A DNA stretch of 64,000 bases, taken from positions 124,001-188,000 of the forward strand of contig NZ_JAMRXH010000015.1 in NCBI RefSeq assembly GCF_023740735.1, read 5' to 3'. The first letter of the stretch is position 1, and every line of letters begins with the position of its first letter. Positions 54,002-62,848 of the stretch are shown here, one piece after another. Below the pieces are notes generated by a model. It worked only from the letters and a program-made list of their open reading frames with translations. It was not told the DNA's origin and ran no database searches. The DNA comes from Nocardia sp. CDC159 (GTDB taxonomy: Bacteria > Actinomycetota > Actinomycetes > Mycobacteriales > Mycobacteriaceae). Both the position numbers and the translations under genes were made by a program.

Positions 54002-55381
54002 GTGTTTACTATGGTCGTCGTGCTACTCGATGATCCGCGCTCCGGTCTGGACGGTATCGACCGTCGGCGGTCGCGGATACCGTCGAGACGGATGCTCGTG
54101 GGCGCGGCCGTGGCAGCCGTGCCGGTGCTGTTGATCGTTTTGCAGATTGTGGCCTCCCACAATGGGTTCGAGGGGCCGCTGCACAGCCTGTGGAACGATT
54201 TCGCGGGCACGCCGAAGTCGGTGTCGGTGCCCTGGGCGGGGCTGGCGCTGGCGCTGGTGGGGGTGTCCTGGCGGCGGCGGTTCATCACCCTGGGCGTGGC
54301 GCTGGGTATCGATGCGGTGTTCGCCGCGGTGCGGGTATCGCACGGCGGACCGCTGACCATCGGCAACGGTGCGGTTATCGCCCTGACGGGGCTGGCGCTG
54401 GTGGCCTGGTTCGGTTGGGAGGGTCGCGACCGGCGCAATGCCCTGCACGCGGCCGCGCTGGGCGCGCTGCTGATCCTGGCGACCAAGGTCGGCGATGTGT
54501 GGCTGCACATCACGGTGCTGGCCGGGCCGAATGTGCTCGACCGGTATGTGCTGCTGGCCGACCACGCCCTCGGCGAGCCGTCCTGGGTGATGGGGCGCGT
54601 CGTCGAGGCGCTCGGGCCGGTGGGCTACGGCGTGCTGCACTGGGTCTACATCGAATTGCCGGTCGCGGCCATGGTGGTGGCGGCGTGGCAGTTGCGACGC
54701 GTGGTGCCCACCGGGGTGTGGCCGAGCCACTATCTGGTCCGTACCTTCCTGGTGCTCGGCCTCGTGGGTCCGGTGGCGTACGTGCTGTTCCCGGTGGTCG
54801 GCCCGATGTTCGCCTTCGCCGCCGACGGCCACGGCCTGCAACTGGGCAACTACTGGCCGCACACCATCCCGCCGCTGGACCACGCCCCGGCTGCGCTGCC
54901 CTTCGACACCGTGACCCCGCGCAACTGCATGCCGTCCATGCACACCGCCTGGGCCACCGCCGTTTTCCTGCACTCCCGCCGCGCCGCCGACGGTTCCCCG
55001 GCCCCGCGCTGGCTGCGCTGGGCGGGCACGTTCTGGCTGCTGGCCACCCTGACCGCGACCCTCGGCTTCGGCTACCACTACGGCGCCGATCTGCTCGCGG
55101 GCGCGGTGTTGTGCCTGACCGTCGAGTCGGCGCTGCGCGATCCGGAACGCGGCTGGGACCGCGTGCGTATCCAGCTGGTGGCCGCGGGCGTGGCCCTGCT
55201 GGCCGGGATGCTGCTGTCGTACCGCTTTCTCGCGGTGTGGATGTCGCAGCATCCGTTCCCGGCGGGTGTCGTGCTGCTGGGCCTGTTCGCCGGATACGTA
55301 TGGGCCTGCTACGCGACCTGGTTCGCCGGATCGTCCGCCGCGACGACCGCGTCCGCCCGCCCGGCCGTGCACGCCGACTAG
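54002..55381 (+). CDS. PAP2 superfamily membrane phosphatase/transferase
   Basis: About 456-459 aa (GTG 54002 or ATG 54011) with roughly ten to twelve hydrophobic helices. The phosphatase motifs lie in the C-terminal part: RNCMPSMHTAW with the catalytic His of motif 2, and GYHYGADLLAG for motif 3. This PAP2_3/inositol-phosphorylceramide-synthase-like arrangement suits a lipid phosphatase or phospholipid head-group transferase. First gene after the conserved block; its stop overlaps mnhG's in one CTAG. Confidence 0.82.
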   Translation: MFTMVVVLLDDPRSGLDGIDRRRSRIPSRRMLVGAAVAAVPVLLIVLQIVASHNGFEGPLHSLWNDFAGTPKSVSVPWAGLALALVGVSWRRRFITLGVALGIDAVFAAVRVSHGGPLTIGNGAVIALTGLALVAWFGWEGRDRRNALHAAALGALLILATKVGDVWLHITVLAGPNVLDRYVLLADHALGEPSWVMGRVVEALGPVGYGVLHWVYIELPVAAMVVAAWQLRRVVPTGVWPSHYLVRTFLVLGLVGPVAYVLFPVVGPMFAFAADGHGLQLGNYWPHTIPPLDHAPAALPFDTVTPRNCMPSMHTAWATAVFLHSRRAADGSPAPRWLRWAGTFWLLATLTATLGFGYHYGADLLAGAVLCLTVESALRDPERGWDRVRIQLVAAGVALLAGMLLSYRFLAVWMSQHPFPAGVVLLGLFAGYVWACYATWFAGSSAATTASARPAVHAD

Positions 55382-55713
55382 TCCACGTCGTCGCCCAATT
55401 CGTTGACCACCAGCAGCCCGTCGCGGTGGCGCTGTTCGCGATAGGCGGTGCGGCCGATGAGATGGGCGACGGCGGGCGCGGTGAGCAGGGTGAACAGGCC
55501 CACCAGCGGCAGCAGCCAGACATTGGGATGACCGCGCAGCTGGATCGCGGCGCCCACGAGGACCAGTACGAGGCCGACCACCTGTGGTTTGGTCGCGGCG
55601 TGCATGCGCGAGAGGGTGTCCGGAAAGCGCACGATCGCGATGGCGGCGGTCAGCGCCAAGCCGGTCCCGAGCACGATCGAGACGTAGGAGATCCATTGCA
55701 GGACCGCGTTCAT
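55378..55713 (-). CDS. mnhG: Mrp antiporter subunit G
   Basis: Small membrane subunit of 111 aa of the Mrp Na+(K+)/H+ antiporter complex. Three helices: SYVSIVLGTGLALTAAIAIV, QVVGLVLVLVGAAIQL and LLPLVGLFTLLTAPAVAHLI. The family mark RFPDTLSRMHAATKPQ lies after the first helix. The ATG at 55713 overlaps the mnhF stop by ATGA. Last gene of the operon. Confidence 0.92.
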   Translation of the reverse strand: MNAVLQWISYVSIVLGTGLALTAAIAIVRFPDTLSRMHAATKPQVVGLVLVLVGAAIQLRGHPNVWLLPLVGLFTLLTAPAVAHLIGRTAYREQRHRDGLLVVNELGDDVD

Positions 55714-55970
55714 CGGTCGTCCCGGACGCGGAAGCGGGACACGGCCGCCGATCCGAGGAAGCCGACCAGGGCGAGCGCCACGACACCGGGCAGCACCATG
55801 GTGTCGTCGCTGTAGGCGGCCCAGACCGCCAGCCCGGCCGCGGCAATGGCGACCAGCGAGTCGATGCCCACCACCCGGTCCAGGGTGTCGGGCCCGGCCA
55901 GGATGCGATAGCTGGTCAGCGCCGCCGCACCGATCAGCAGCACGCCGGCGACGATCGCGACAACCGTCAT
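55710..55970 (-). CDS. mnhF: Mrp antiporter subunit F
   Basis: 86-aa subunit with three helices; the sequence RILAGPDTLDRVVGIDSLVA is the conserved MrpF core, with an intramembrane Asp. ATG at 55970 (MTVVAIVAGV) overlaps the mnhE stop by ATGA; the in-frame ATG 15 codons earlier lies inside mnhE. Confidence 0.92.
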   Translation of the reverse strand: MTVVAIVAGVLLIGAAALTSYRILAGPDTLDRVVGIDSLVAIAAAGLAVWAAYSDDTMVLPGVVALALVGFLGSAAVSRFRVRDDR

Positions 55971-56518
55971 CGTTCCTCCTCGGAAACTGTTGCGGCCCCC
56001 GGTGTTTCGCGCCACTCCGCGGGACGCTCGAACGACTGGATGAGCAGCCGCTCCAGCCGCCGCGTGGTGCGATAGAACTTCTCCACCGCCGCCTCACTGC
56101 CCACGTCGAGCACGTGCACCCACACGGTACGGGTCTGCCGGTCCAACTCCAGCACCATCGTGCCGGGGATCAGATTGAGCAGATTCGCGCACAGCACCAG
56201 CACCAGATCCGAGCGGATCTGCAACCGCATCCGCAGCACGCCCGAAACCGGCGGCCCGGCGGGCCGCATCGCGAACCACGCGATCTGCAGGCTGGACTCG
56301 AGCGCGTAATACACACTGACCGCGGTCAATTCGAGTACCGACAGGGGGTGCACCCGCCCGTGGATCGGCACCCGCGGCAGCGGCAGCGCCACCATGATCA
56401 GTGCGCCGAGCGCCAGGCCCGCCATGGCGTTCGCGATCGACAGCTCCCCCCACAGCGCGGCGTAGACGAGCGCCAGCCACAGCAGCACCCCGACGCGCAC
56501 CAGCCGTTCGCGACTCAT
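55967..56518 (-). CDS. mnhE: Mrp antiporter subunit E
   Basis: 183-aa subunit with N-terminal helices (VLLWLALVYAALWGELSIAN, AMAGLALGALIMVALPL), the LELTAVSVYYALESSLQIAW segment, and NLLNLIPGTMVLELD, typical of MrpE, followed by a soluble C-terminal tail. ATG at 56518 overlaps the mnhD stop by ATGA. Confidence 0.92.
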   Translation of the reverse strand: MSRERLVRVGVLLWLALVYAALWGELSIANAMAGLALGALIMVALPLPRVPIHGRVHPLSVLELTAVSVYYALESSLQIAWFAMRPAGPPVSGVLRMRLQIRSDLVLVLCANLLNLIPGTMVLELDRQTRTVWVHVLDVGSEAAVEKFYRTTRRLERLLIQSFERPAEWRETPGAATVSEEER

Positions 56519-58131
56519 CGCACCCCTCCCGACCGCCACGAACCCTCCGGGCCGAGTACGGTTTCCAGATACGACGAGCGATCCTTCAGATCCGCGGCGG
56601 CCCGCCCGGCGATGCCGAGGATGGGCCCGGCGAATACGGTCAGCGCCAGTCCCACCGCGATGAGCGCGACGGTCGGAGCCACCATCAGCCGCGGCATCCG
56701 CCCCACATCGGGCCGATCGTCGAACAGCACATCGGTGGACTCGTCGATCAGCGCCGACGGCGCGGCATCGGACAGGTCGCCCTGCGGCGCCTGTGCCCGC
56801 GGCCGCCAGAACGCCTTGCTCCACACCCGCGCCATGGCATACAGCGTGAGCAGGCTGGTCAGCACCGAACCCGCGACCAGCACCCAGGCCAGCACGCTGC
56901 CGTCGGCCACCCCGGCCTGCAACAGCGTCACCTTCCCGAGAAAGCCCGAAAGCGGGGGAATGCCACCGAGATTCAGCGCGGGAATGCCGAACAGCAGCGC
57001 CAGTGCCGGACTCGCCGCCAGTAGCCCGCCGAGCCTGCTCAGCGACGCGGATCCGGCCTGCCGCTCGATCAGACCGACCACCAGGAACAGGGTGGTCTGC
57101 ACCAGAATGTGGTGTGCCACATAGAAGACCGTGCCCGCCAGACCCGCGGCGGTATCCAGGCCCACCCCGAACATCAGATAGCCGATATGGCTGATCAGAG
57201 TGAACGACAGCAGGCGCTTGATATCGCTCTGCGCGATCGCGCCCAGGATGCCGATCAGCATGGTCAACAGCCCGCATACCAGCAGGATTCGATCGAACCG
57301 GCCGGACGGGAACAGCAGGGTGTGCATCCGGATGATCGCGTAGACGCCGACCTTGGTGAGCAGGCCCGCGAATATCGCGGTCACCGGCGCGGGCGCGGTC
57401 GGATACGAATCGGGCAGCCAGTTCGACAGCGGGAACACCGCGGCCTTGATCCCGAACGCCACCAGCAGCACCGCGTAGATGCCGCTGCGAATCCCGATGG
57501 GCACCTCGGCCATTCGCGCGGCCATATGCGCCAAGTTCAGGGTGCCGGTCGCCGCATAGGCCAGCGCGATTCCGGTGAGGAAGATCAGCGACGACACCAT
57601 CGAGACCATCACATACGACACTCCGGCCCGGACCCGGTCGGCGCTCGCCCCGAGGGTGAGCAGGACGAACGACGCCGCCAGCAGCACCTCGAAGCCGACG
57701 AACAGATTGAACAGATCCCCGGCCAGGAACGCGATCGAAACTCCCGCGCTCAGAATGAGATACGTGGGCTGGAAGATCGAGGTGGGCTGGCGCTCGGTGC
57801 CGTCGCTGATGCCCTGACCGACGGCGAAGACGAGCACGGCCAGCAGCACGATCGACGAGACGACCAGCATCGCCGCCGCCAGCCGGTCCACCACGAGCGT
57901 GATCCCGATCGGGGTGCCCCAGCCGCCGACCTGTACCGCGGCCATCCCGTGCCGGTCGGCCAGATACAGCAGCAGGCCCGCGACCACCACCACCGCCGTC
58001 AGCGCCGCCACCGAAATACCCTGCTGCACCCGGGGTCTGCGCCCGGCGATGAGGGTCGAGGCCGCGGTGAGCAGCGGGATGAGCACCGGCAGCGGGGTGA
58101 GGGCGGGTAACAGCCCGGGGGACAGGGTCAT
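56515..58131 (-). CDS. mnhD: Mrp antiporter subunit D
   Basis: 538-aa homologue of complex I antiporter-like subunits, about 14 helices. Conserved membrane charges are visible: the Glu in NLFVGFEVLLAASFVL, the Lys in LLVAFGIKAAVFPLS and the Lys in FAGLLTKVGVYAI. These form part of the proton/cation path. A C-terminal cytosolic stretch RPRAQAPQGDLSDA is less conserved. Start overlaps the mnhC stop by ATGA. Confidence 0.95.
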   Translation of the reverse strand: MTLSPGLLPALTPLPVLIPLLTAASTLIAGRRPRVQQGISVAALTAVVVVAGLLLYLADRHGMAAVQVGGWGTPIGITLVVDRLAAAMLVVSSIVLLAVLVFAVGQGISDGTERQPTSIFQPTYLILSAGVSIAFLAGDLFNLFVGFEVLLAASFVLLTLGASADRVRAGVSYVMVSMVSSLIFLTGIALAYAATGTLNLAHMAARMAEVPIGIRSGIYAVLLVAFGIKAAVFPLSNWLPDSYPTAPAPVTAIFAGLLTKVGVYAIIRMHTLLFPSGRFDRILLVCGLLTMLIGILGAIAQSDIKRLLSFTLISHIGYLMFGVGLDTAAGLAGTVFYVAHHILVQTTLFLVVGLIERQAGSASLSRLGGLLAASPALALLFGIPALNLGGIPPLSGFLGKVTLLQAGVADGSVLAWVLVAGSVLTSLLTLYAMARVWSKAFWRPRAQAPQGDLSDAAPSALIDESTDVLFDDRPDVGRMPRLMVAPTVALIAVGLALTVFAGPILGIAGRAAADLKDRSSYLETVLGPEGSWRSGGVR

Positions 58132-58511
58132 TGCTCCGGATCCTCGCCCTCGCGGCGGGAGGCGACCTTGACGTCCTCGGGATCGTTCTCCACCTGTTCG
58201 GTCAGGGTGAGCACATAGGCCCGGTAGGCCAGCGCCAGCACGAAGGCCGCCAGGCCCATGGTGATCACGATCGATGTCAGCACCATGGCCTGGGCCAGCG
58301 GATCGGCCGTATCGCGGTGCAGCCGATCGGATTCGCCGAGGATCGGCGGCCGTCCGTCCGCGCCGCCGAGGGTGATGATCAGCAGGTTCACCGCATTGCC
58401 GAACAGCAGCAGCCCCAGCAGCATCTTCGAGACCGCGCGTTCGAGTACCAGGTACACCCCACAGGCGATCAGTACGGCGATCAGGATCAGCAGCGTGATG
58501 TTCGCGGTCAC
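58128..58511 (-). CDS. mnhC: Mrp antiporter subunit C
   Basis: 127-aa NuoK-like subunit with three helices (TLLILIAVLIACGVYLVL, MLLGLLLFGNAVNLLII, AQAMVLTSIVITMGLAAFVL). DPLAQAMVLTSIVI is the family signature. GTG start at 58511 overlaps the mnhA stop by GTGA. The C-terminal tail is charged (NDPEDVKVASRREGEDPEQ). Confidence 0.93.
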   Translation of the reverse strand: MTANITLLILIAVLIACGVYLVLERAVSKMLLGLLLFGNAVNLLIITLGGADGRPPILGESDRLHRDTADPLAQAMVLTSIVITMGLAAFVLALAYRAYVLTLTEQVENDPEDVKVASRREGEDPEQ

Positions 58512-61345
58512 CGGCGTACCTCCCGGGCGCTGTCGGTGCGGGACGGGAGGTTCTCGGTATCCAGTCGCGCGCCCAGGCTGCGCAGGACGTCGAGCACCAG
58601 CCCGACCACGATCAGATAGACGCCGAGGTCGAAAAGCATTGCCGTAACCAGCTTCACCTGCCCGAGGATCGGCAGCGTCACCTCGATGATCGCCGACGAC
58701 AGCGGTGGCGCGCCGAGCAGCAGCGAGGCGGTGGCCGTCCCGGCCGACAGCGTGAGGCCCGCCCCGAGCACATGTCCGGCGTCGACCGGCAGCGCCTCGG
58801 CCAGCTCGTAGCGTCCGCCCGCGAGATATCGCAGTACCAGTGCCAATCCGGCCGTCAGGCCGCCCGCGAAGCCACCGCCGGGGGCGTTGTGACCGGCGAA
58901 GAAGAAGTAGACCGACAGCATCATGATGGTCGGGAACAGCAGCCGCGTCGTCATCGCCAGCACCATCGACCGATCGCGCGGCGCGACCAGCGGGGCGGCC
59001 GGCAGCCAGTACGCCCGATCCGGATCGGGGGTGTAGCCGGGCGCGTCGGCCACCCGGGGGAGGGTACCGAAGCGGCGGCTGCGGAACACCAGTGAGGCCA
59101 CGCCGGTCGCGGCGACCACCAGGACGGAGATCTCGCCCAGGGTGTCCCAGGCGCGAATGTCGACCAGCAGGACGTTCACCGCGTTCTTGCCGCCGCCCAA
59201 TTCGTATGCGGCCCGCGGAATCCGCTGCCAGATCGGCTGCGCACCGCGGGCGGCGGTCGCGCAGGCGGCCAGTACCGCGACCGTCACGCCGACGGCGCTC
59301 GCCAGCAGTGCGCGGCGCACCTTGAAGGCCGCGGTGCGGCGGGGTTCGATCTCGGCGGGAAACTTGCGCAGCACCAGCACGAAGATCACCAGCGTGAGCG
59401 TCTCCACCAGGAACTGGGTCAGCGCCAGATCGGGCGCGCCGTGCAGCGCGAAGATCACCCCGCAGCCGTAGCCGGTGACCCCGACCAGCAGCACGCTCGC
59501 GAGGCGATTGCGCATCACCGTCGCGCCCAGCGCCATGGCGATCATGATCAGTCCGACCACCGGTTGCAGTGGCGAATCCCACAGCCGCGCACGCACTTCC
59601 GCGCGCGCTCCGGTCAGCAGCATGGCTAGGGGCAGCACGGTCAGCGTGATCAGGATGAGCGCCTGATTCAGCGGCAGCGAACCGCGCTGGGTGGCCGCGG
59701 TCATGCGCAGCGACAGCTGGTCCATGGCGCGCAGCGTGGCGTCGTACACGCGATCGGCATTGCCCAGCCGCGGGTTTGTGGACGCGCCGATGCGGTCGCG
59801 GATCTCGAACAGGACCACGCCGCAGGCGATCACCACCATCGTCAGCGTCAGCGGATGTCCGAAGCCGTGCCACAGTGCCAGCCGCGCGGGTTCCGGTCCC
59901 GCAAGGGTTTCCGCGTAGGGGCGCAGCAGCCGGTCCAGCAGTGGCGCGCCGAGCCCGGCGGCCAGGCTCGCCGACGCGAGCAGCGCCGCGGGCGCGACGA
60001 ACAGCGGATCCGGCCGCTGCCAGGGCGTCTCGGATTCGGGCGCGCCGACCGGCTTGGAACCGAATGCGCCCCAGACGAATCGGATGCTGTATCCCACGGT
60101 CAGCATCGAGCCGACCACCACGCCCGCGCCGATCGCCAGTTTTGCTGGTGCGGCGAGGTTCTCGGCGTCGAGCACCGCGCCGAGGGCGCTCTCCTTGCCG
60201 ATGAATCCGACCAGCGGGGGTAATCCGGCCATACTGGCCGCGGCCAGGATCGCGATCGCGCACAGTCCCGGCGCGCGCCGCCCCACTCCCGACAGTCGTC
60301 GCAGATCCCGGGTGCCCGCGCTGTGGTCGACGACGCCGACCACCATGAACAGGCACGCCTTGAACAGCGCATGTGACACGATGAGCGCCACACCGGCGAT
60401 GGCCGCATCGGGCGTCCCGAGGCCGAGCAGGGTCATCAGGAAGCCCAGCTGACTCACCGTGCCGAAGGCCAGCATCAGCTTCAGGTCGTATACCTGCAGC
60501 GCGCGCAGGCCCGCGAGCAGCATCGACAGCACCCCGAGGGTGAGCACGATCGGATGCCAGGGCGCGGCCACCGAGAAGGCCGGGGCCAGCCGCGCCACCA
60601 GATACACACCGGCCTTGACCATCGCCGCCGCGTGCAGATAGGCGCTGACCGGGGTGGGCGCGGCCATCGCGCCCGGCAGCCAGAAGTGCAGCGGCACGAT
60701 CGCCGATTTGCTCAACGCGCCCACCAGGATCAGCACGATCGCGACGCCGGTGGCCCAGTCCCGCGGATCGGCCCGCACCAGCACCTCCGACAGCAGATAG
60801 CTGCCGCCGTGCTGACCGAGCACGATGATGCCGACCAGCATGGCCAGCCCGCCCGCGCCGGTGACCAGCAGCGCCTGCAGCGCCGCCCGGCGACCGGCGA
60901 TCCGATCGGCGTGATGACCGACCAGCAGGAACGACAGGACGGTCGTGGCCTCCCAGAAGGTGAACAGCAGCAGCATGTTGTCGCTCACGACGAGCCCGAA
61001 CATGGCCCCCGCGAAGGCGACCAGATATCCGGCGAAAATGCCCAGGCGCTGCGGATTGTCGTCGTCGAAATAGTGGGCGCAGTAGGCCAGGATCAGTGCC
61101 CCGATGCCGAGCACCAGCGCCGCCATGATCGAGGCCAGCGCGTCGAAGCGCAGGTCGAGGTTCAGGTGGATGCCCGGCGCCCACTCGATGCGCAGCGCCT
61201 GCCCGCTGTTCCAGTTGGCGATCACCCAGCCCAGCGCCGCCAGCGGGACGAGGGCCAGCGCGTAGAAACCGCGCCTGCCCACCGATCGCACGCACGGCGG
61301 CGCGAACAGGGCGGCGGCGGCATGCGCGAGCAGGATTGCGAGCAA
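58508..61345 (-). CDS. mnhA: Mrp antiporter subunit A fused to subunit B
   Basis: 945-aa main subunit. Residues 1-~640 are NuoL-like: Glu132 in FTFWEATTVLSF, Lys213 in ALSKSAIVPLHFW and Lys244 in AAMVKAGVYL are the expected buried charges. The next region has the MrpA C-terminal domain (APDLALTQFLVETLTLVIFV). From about residue 800 the sequence is MrpB (TRLLFPTIMMLSVYFFFAGH, NAPGGGFAGGL). In several firmicutes A and B are separate genes; here they are one. First gene of the operon; its 5' neighbour region 61346-61470 is non-coding. Confidence 0.94.
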   Translation of the reverse strand: MLAILLAHAAAALFAPPCVRSVGRRGFYALALVPLAALGWVIANWNSGQALRIEWAPGIHLNLDLRFDALASIMAALVLGIGALILAYCAHYFDDDNPQRLGIFAGYLVAFAGAMFGLVVSDNMLLLFTFWEATTVLSFLLVGHHADRIAGRRAALQALLVTGAGGLAMLVGIIVLGQHGGSYLLSEVLVRADPRDWATGVAIVLILVGALSKSAIVPLHFWLPGAMAAPTPVSAYLHAAAMVKAGVYLVARLAPAFSVAAPWHPIVLTLGVLSMLLAGLRALQVYDLKLMLAFGTVSQLGFLMTLLGLGTPDAAIAGVALIVSHALFKACLFMVVGVVDHSAGTRDLRRLSGVGRRAPGLCAIAILAAASMAGLPPLVGFIGKESALGAVLDAENLAAPAKLAIGAGVVVGSMLTVGYSIRFVWGAFGSKPVGAPESETPWQRPDPLFVAPAALLASASLAAGLGAPLLDRLLRPYAETLAGPEPARLALWHGFGHPLTLTMVVIACGVVLFEIRDRIGASTNPRLGNADRVYDATLRAMDQLSLRMTAATQRGSLPLNQALILITLTVLPLAMLLTGARAEVRARLWDSPLQPVVGLIMIAMALGATVMRNRLASVLLVGVTGYGCGVIFALHGAPDLALTQFLVETLTLVIFVLVLRKFPAEIEPRRTAAFKVRRALLASAVGVTVAVLAACATAARGAQPIWQRIPRAAYELGGGKNAVNVLLVDIRAWDTLGEISVLVVAATGVASLVFRSRRFGTLPRVADAPGYTPDPDRAYWLPAAPLVAPRDRSMVLAMTTRLLFPTIMMLSVYFFFAGHNAPGGGFAGGLTAGLALVLRYLAGGRYELAEALPVDAGHVLGAGLTLSAGTATASLLLGAPPLSSAIIEVTLPILGQVKLVTAMLFDLGVYLIVVGLVLDVLRSLGARLDTENLPSRTDSAREVRR

Positions 61346-61470
61346 ACGTCACTCCGTCGGGTCGGCGGCGGGGTGGTGCGGTGTCGATCCTACTTGCCGC
61401 ACTCGGTGTTTCCGGTTCGTCGAGGGTATGGCCTGGGCCATGTTCGGCGGTCTCGGCTATATATCCGCAA

Positions 61471-62796
61471 TCAGGATTCGGCGGCCTTGCCGCGGGTACC
61501 CGGGATGGTCGGCGCACGCCAGCGGCGCAGCGCTATCAGCCCGATGACACAGGCGATCGTGATCGCGAACGCGGTCCAGTACGGAGTCGGCGAATCGGGC
61601 GTGGGCGTCTGGGTGTAGTACCAATGTCCGTTCTCGACGGTGACGGTGCCGTAATCGTTGCGGCTCGGGTGATCGCGCAGCGCGACGACCACCGAGGGCA
61701 CGAAGACGATCGCCATACCCAACACCCGGGTCGGGTTGTAGCGCGGCGCGGCGCTCGAGAAGCAGTATCCGGACAGTGCGGCCAGCACGATGCTGAAGGC
61801 CGCCGTGCGCACCGGCGATGCCGCGCCCCCGGCCGTGAGCGCGCCGAGGACCGCGGTCGCGGCGAACGCGGCCAGCGCGGCCATTGGGGCCGGACGCCGG
61901 AATCCCAACAGGATTCCGCCCGCGACCACCGCGATCAGCGGTATCGCGGTCCAGGTCGGCACCGCGGAGGGCAGGAGGGTCGCGCCCACTCCGGACAGCG
62001 CGATGGTCAGCAGGACGAGGGTGCCGTCGCGGCGCGGCAGCAGCATCGCGGCGATCATTCCCGCCACGACGGTCGCCAGCGCGGCCGTGCCGATGTCCAC
62101 GAGGTTGTCGCCGTGATGGGCCAGCCATTCCGTGCCGAACAGGGTCACCCCGACGAACAGCGTCCCGGCGAGGATCGGCGCCATCGGCAGTTCGAAGGAG
62201 CGCCGCTCGATCCCGGAGCGGTGGCGGTTGAGAACGGTGCCCACGGCGACCACGATCATCGTCACCACGATCAGCCACAGCGGCGGGGTGTCGCCGGTCG
62301 GCGAGTACACCGTCCCCAAACCGGTCGAGTGCGCCTCCCCGTGCGGGGCGGGGACGGCCGTGCCGATCACGACGCTGCTCAGCGCGCCCAGCGTCCAGCC
62401 GAACACCTGGGGACGGCCGTGCAGGACGGCGGTGGCGATGCCGCCGAACAGGATCCCGGCCGCGATGGAGTCCACGTAGTTCAGGGTGGACAGCGAGGTC
62501 ACCGGGCCGGCGTGCTGCCCGGCAACATGATTGACGTACATGATCACGATGCCGAACAGGGCCGCGCCCCACGCGGCTAGACCGTGGTTGACCGTCGTGG
62601 CGAATACGGCCACGACCAGGGCGATGATGACCCCGGCGGCGATCGATCGGGGCAGGGTGTAGGCCATCAGGTCCAGTTGCAGCGCACTGGATTCCGAGCT
62701 CCAGGCGAAGTTGATCGGCAGCATGAGTGACATTCCCGCAACCAAGGTGCTCAGGAATGCCGTACCCGTCTCGAATGCTTCGCGACCGCTCCGCAC
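61471..62796 (-). CDS. Polytopic membrane protein, unknown function
   Basis: 441-aa protein with about 12 hydrophobic helices and little else (SIAAGVIIALVVAVFATTV, LWLIVVTMIVVAVGTVL, IPLIAVVAGGILLGF). A loop with histidines (NHVAGQHAGPVTSLSTLNY) and a small soluble part before the last helix (NDYGTVTVENGHWYYTQ) stand out. It could be a transporter or an exporter of envelope material. I do not recognise a family. It ends 125 bp before the Mrp operon on the same strand. Confidence 0.75.
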   Translation of the reverse strand: MRSGREAFETGTAFLSTLVAGMSLMLPINFAWSSESSALQLDLMAYTLPRSIAAGVIIALVVAVFATTVNHGLAAWGAALFGIVIMYVNHVAGQHAGPVTSLSTLNYVDSIAAGILFGGIATAVLHGRPQVFGWTLGALSSVVIGTAVPAPHGEAHSTGLGTVYSPTGDTPPLWLIVVTMIVVAVGTVLNRHRSGIERRSFELPMAPILAGTLFVGVTLFGTEWLAHHGDNLVDIGTAALATVVAGMIAAMLLPRRDGTLVLLTIALSGVGATLLPSAVPTWTAIPLIAVVAGGILLGFRRPAPMAALAAFAATAVLGALTAGGAASPVRTAAFSIVLAALSGYCFSSAAPRYNPTRVLGMAIVFVPSVVVALRDHPSRNDYGTVTVENGHWYYTQTPTPDSPTPYWTAFAITIACVIGLIALRRWRAPTIPGTRGKAAES

Positions 62797-62848
62797 CAGG
62801 ACAAATTACCTGTGAAAAGGATTACGCCCGCATTCGACGTGCCGGTTA

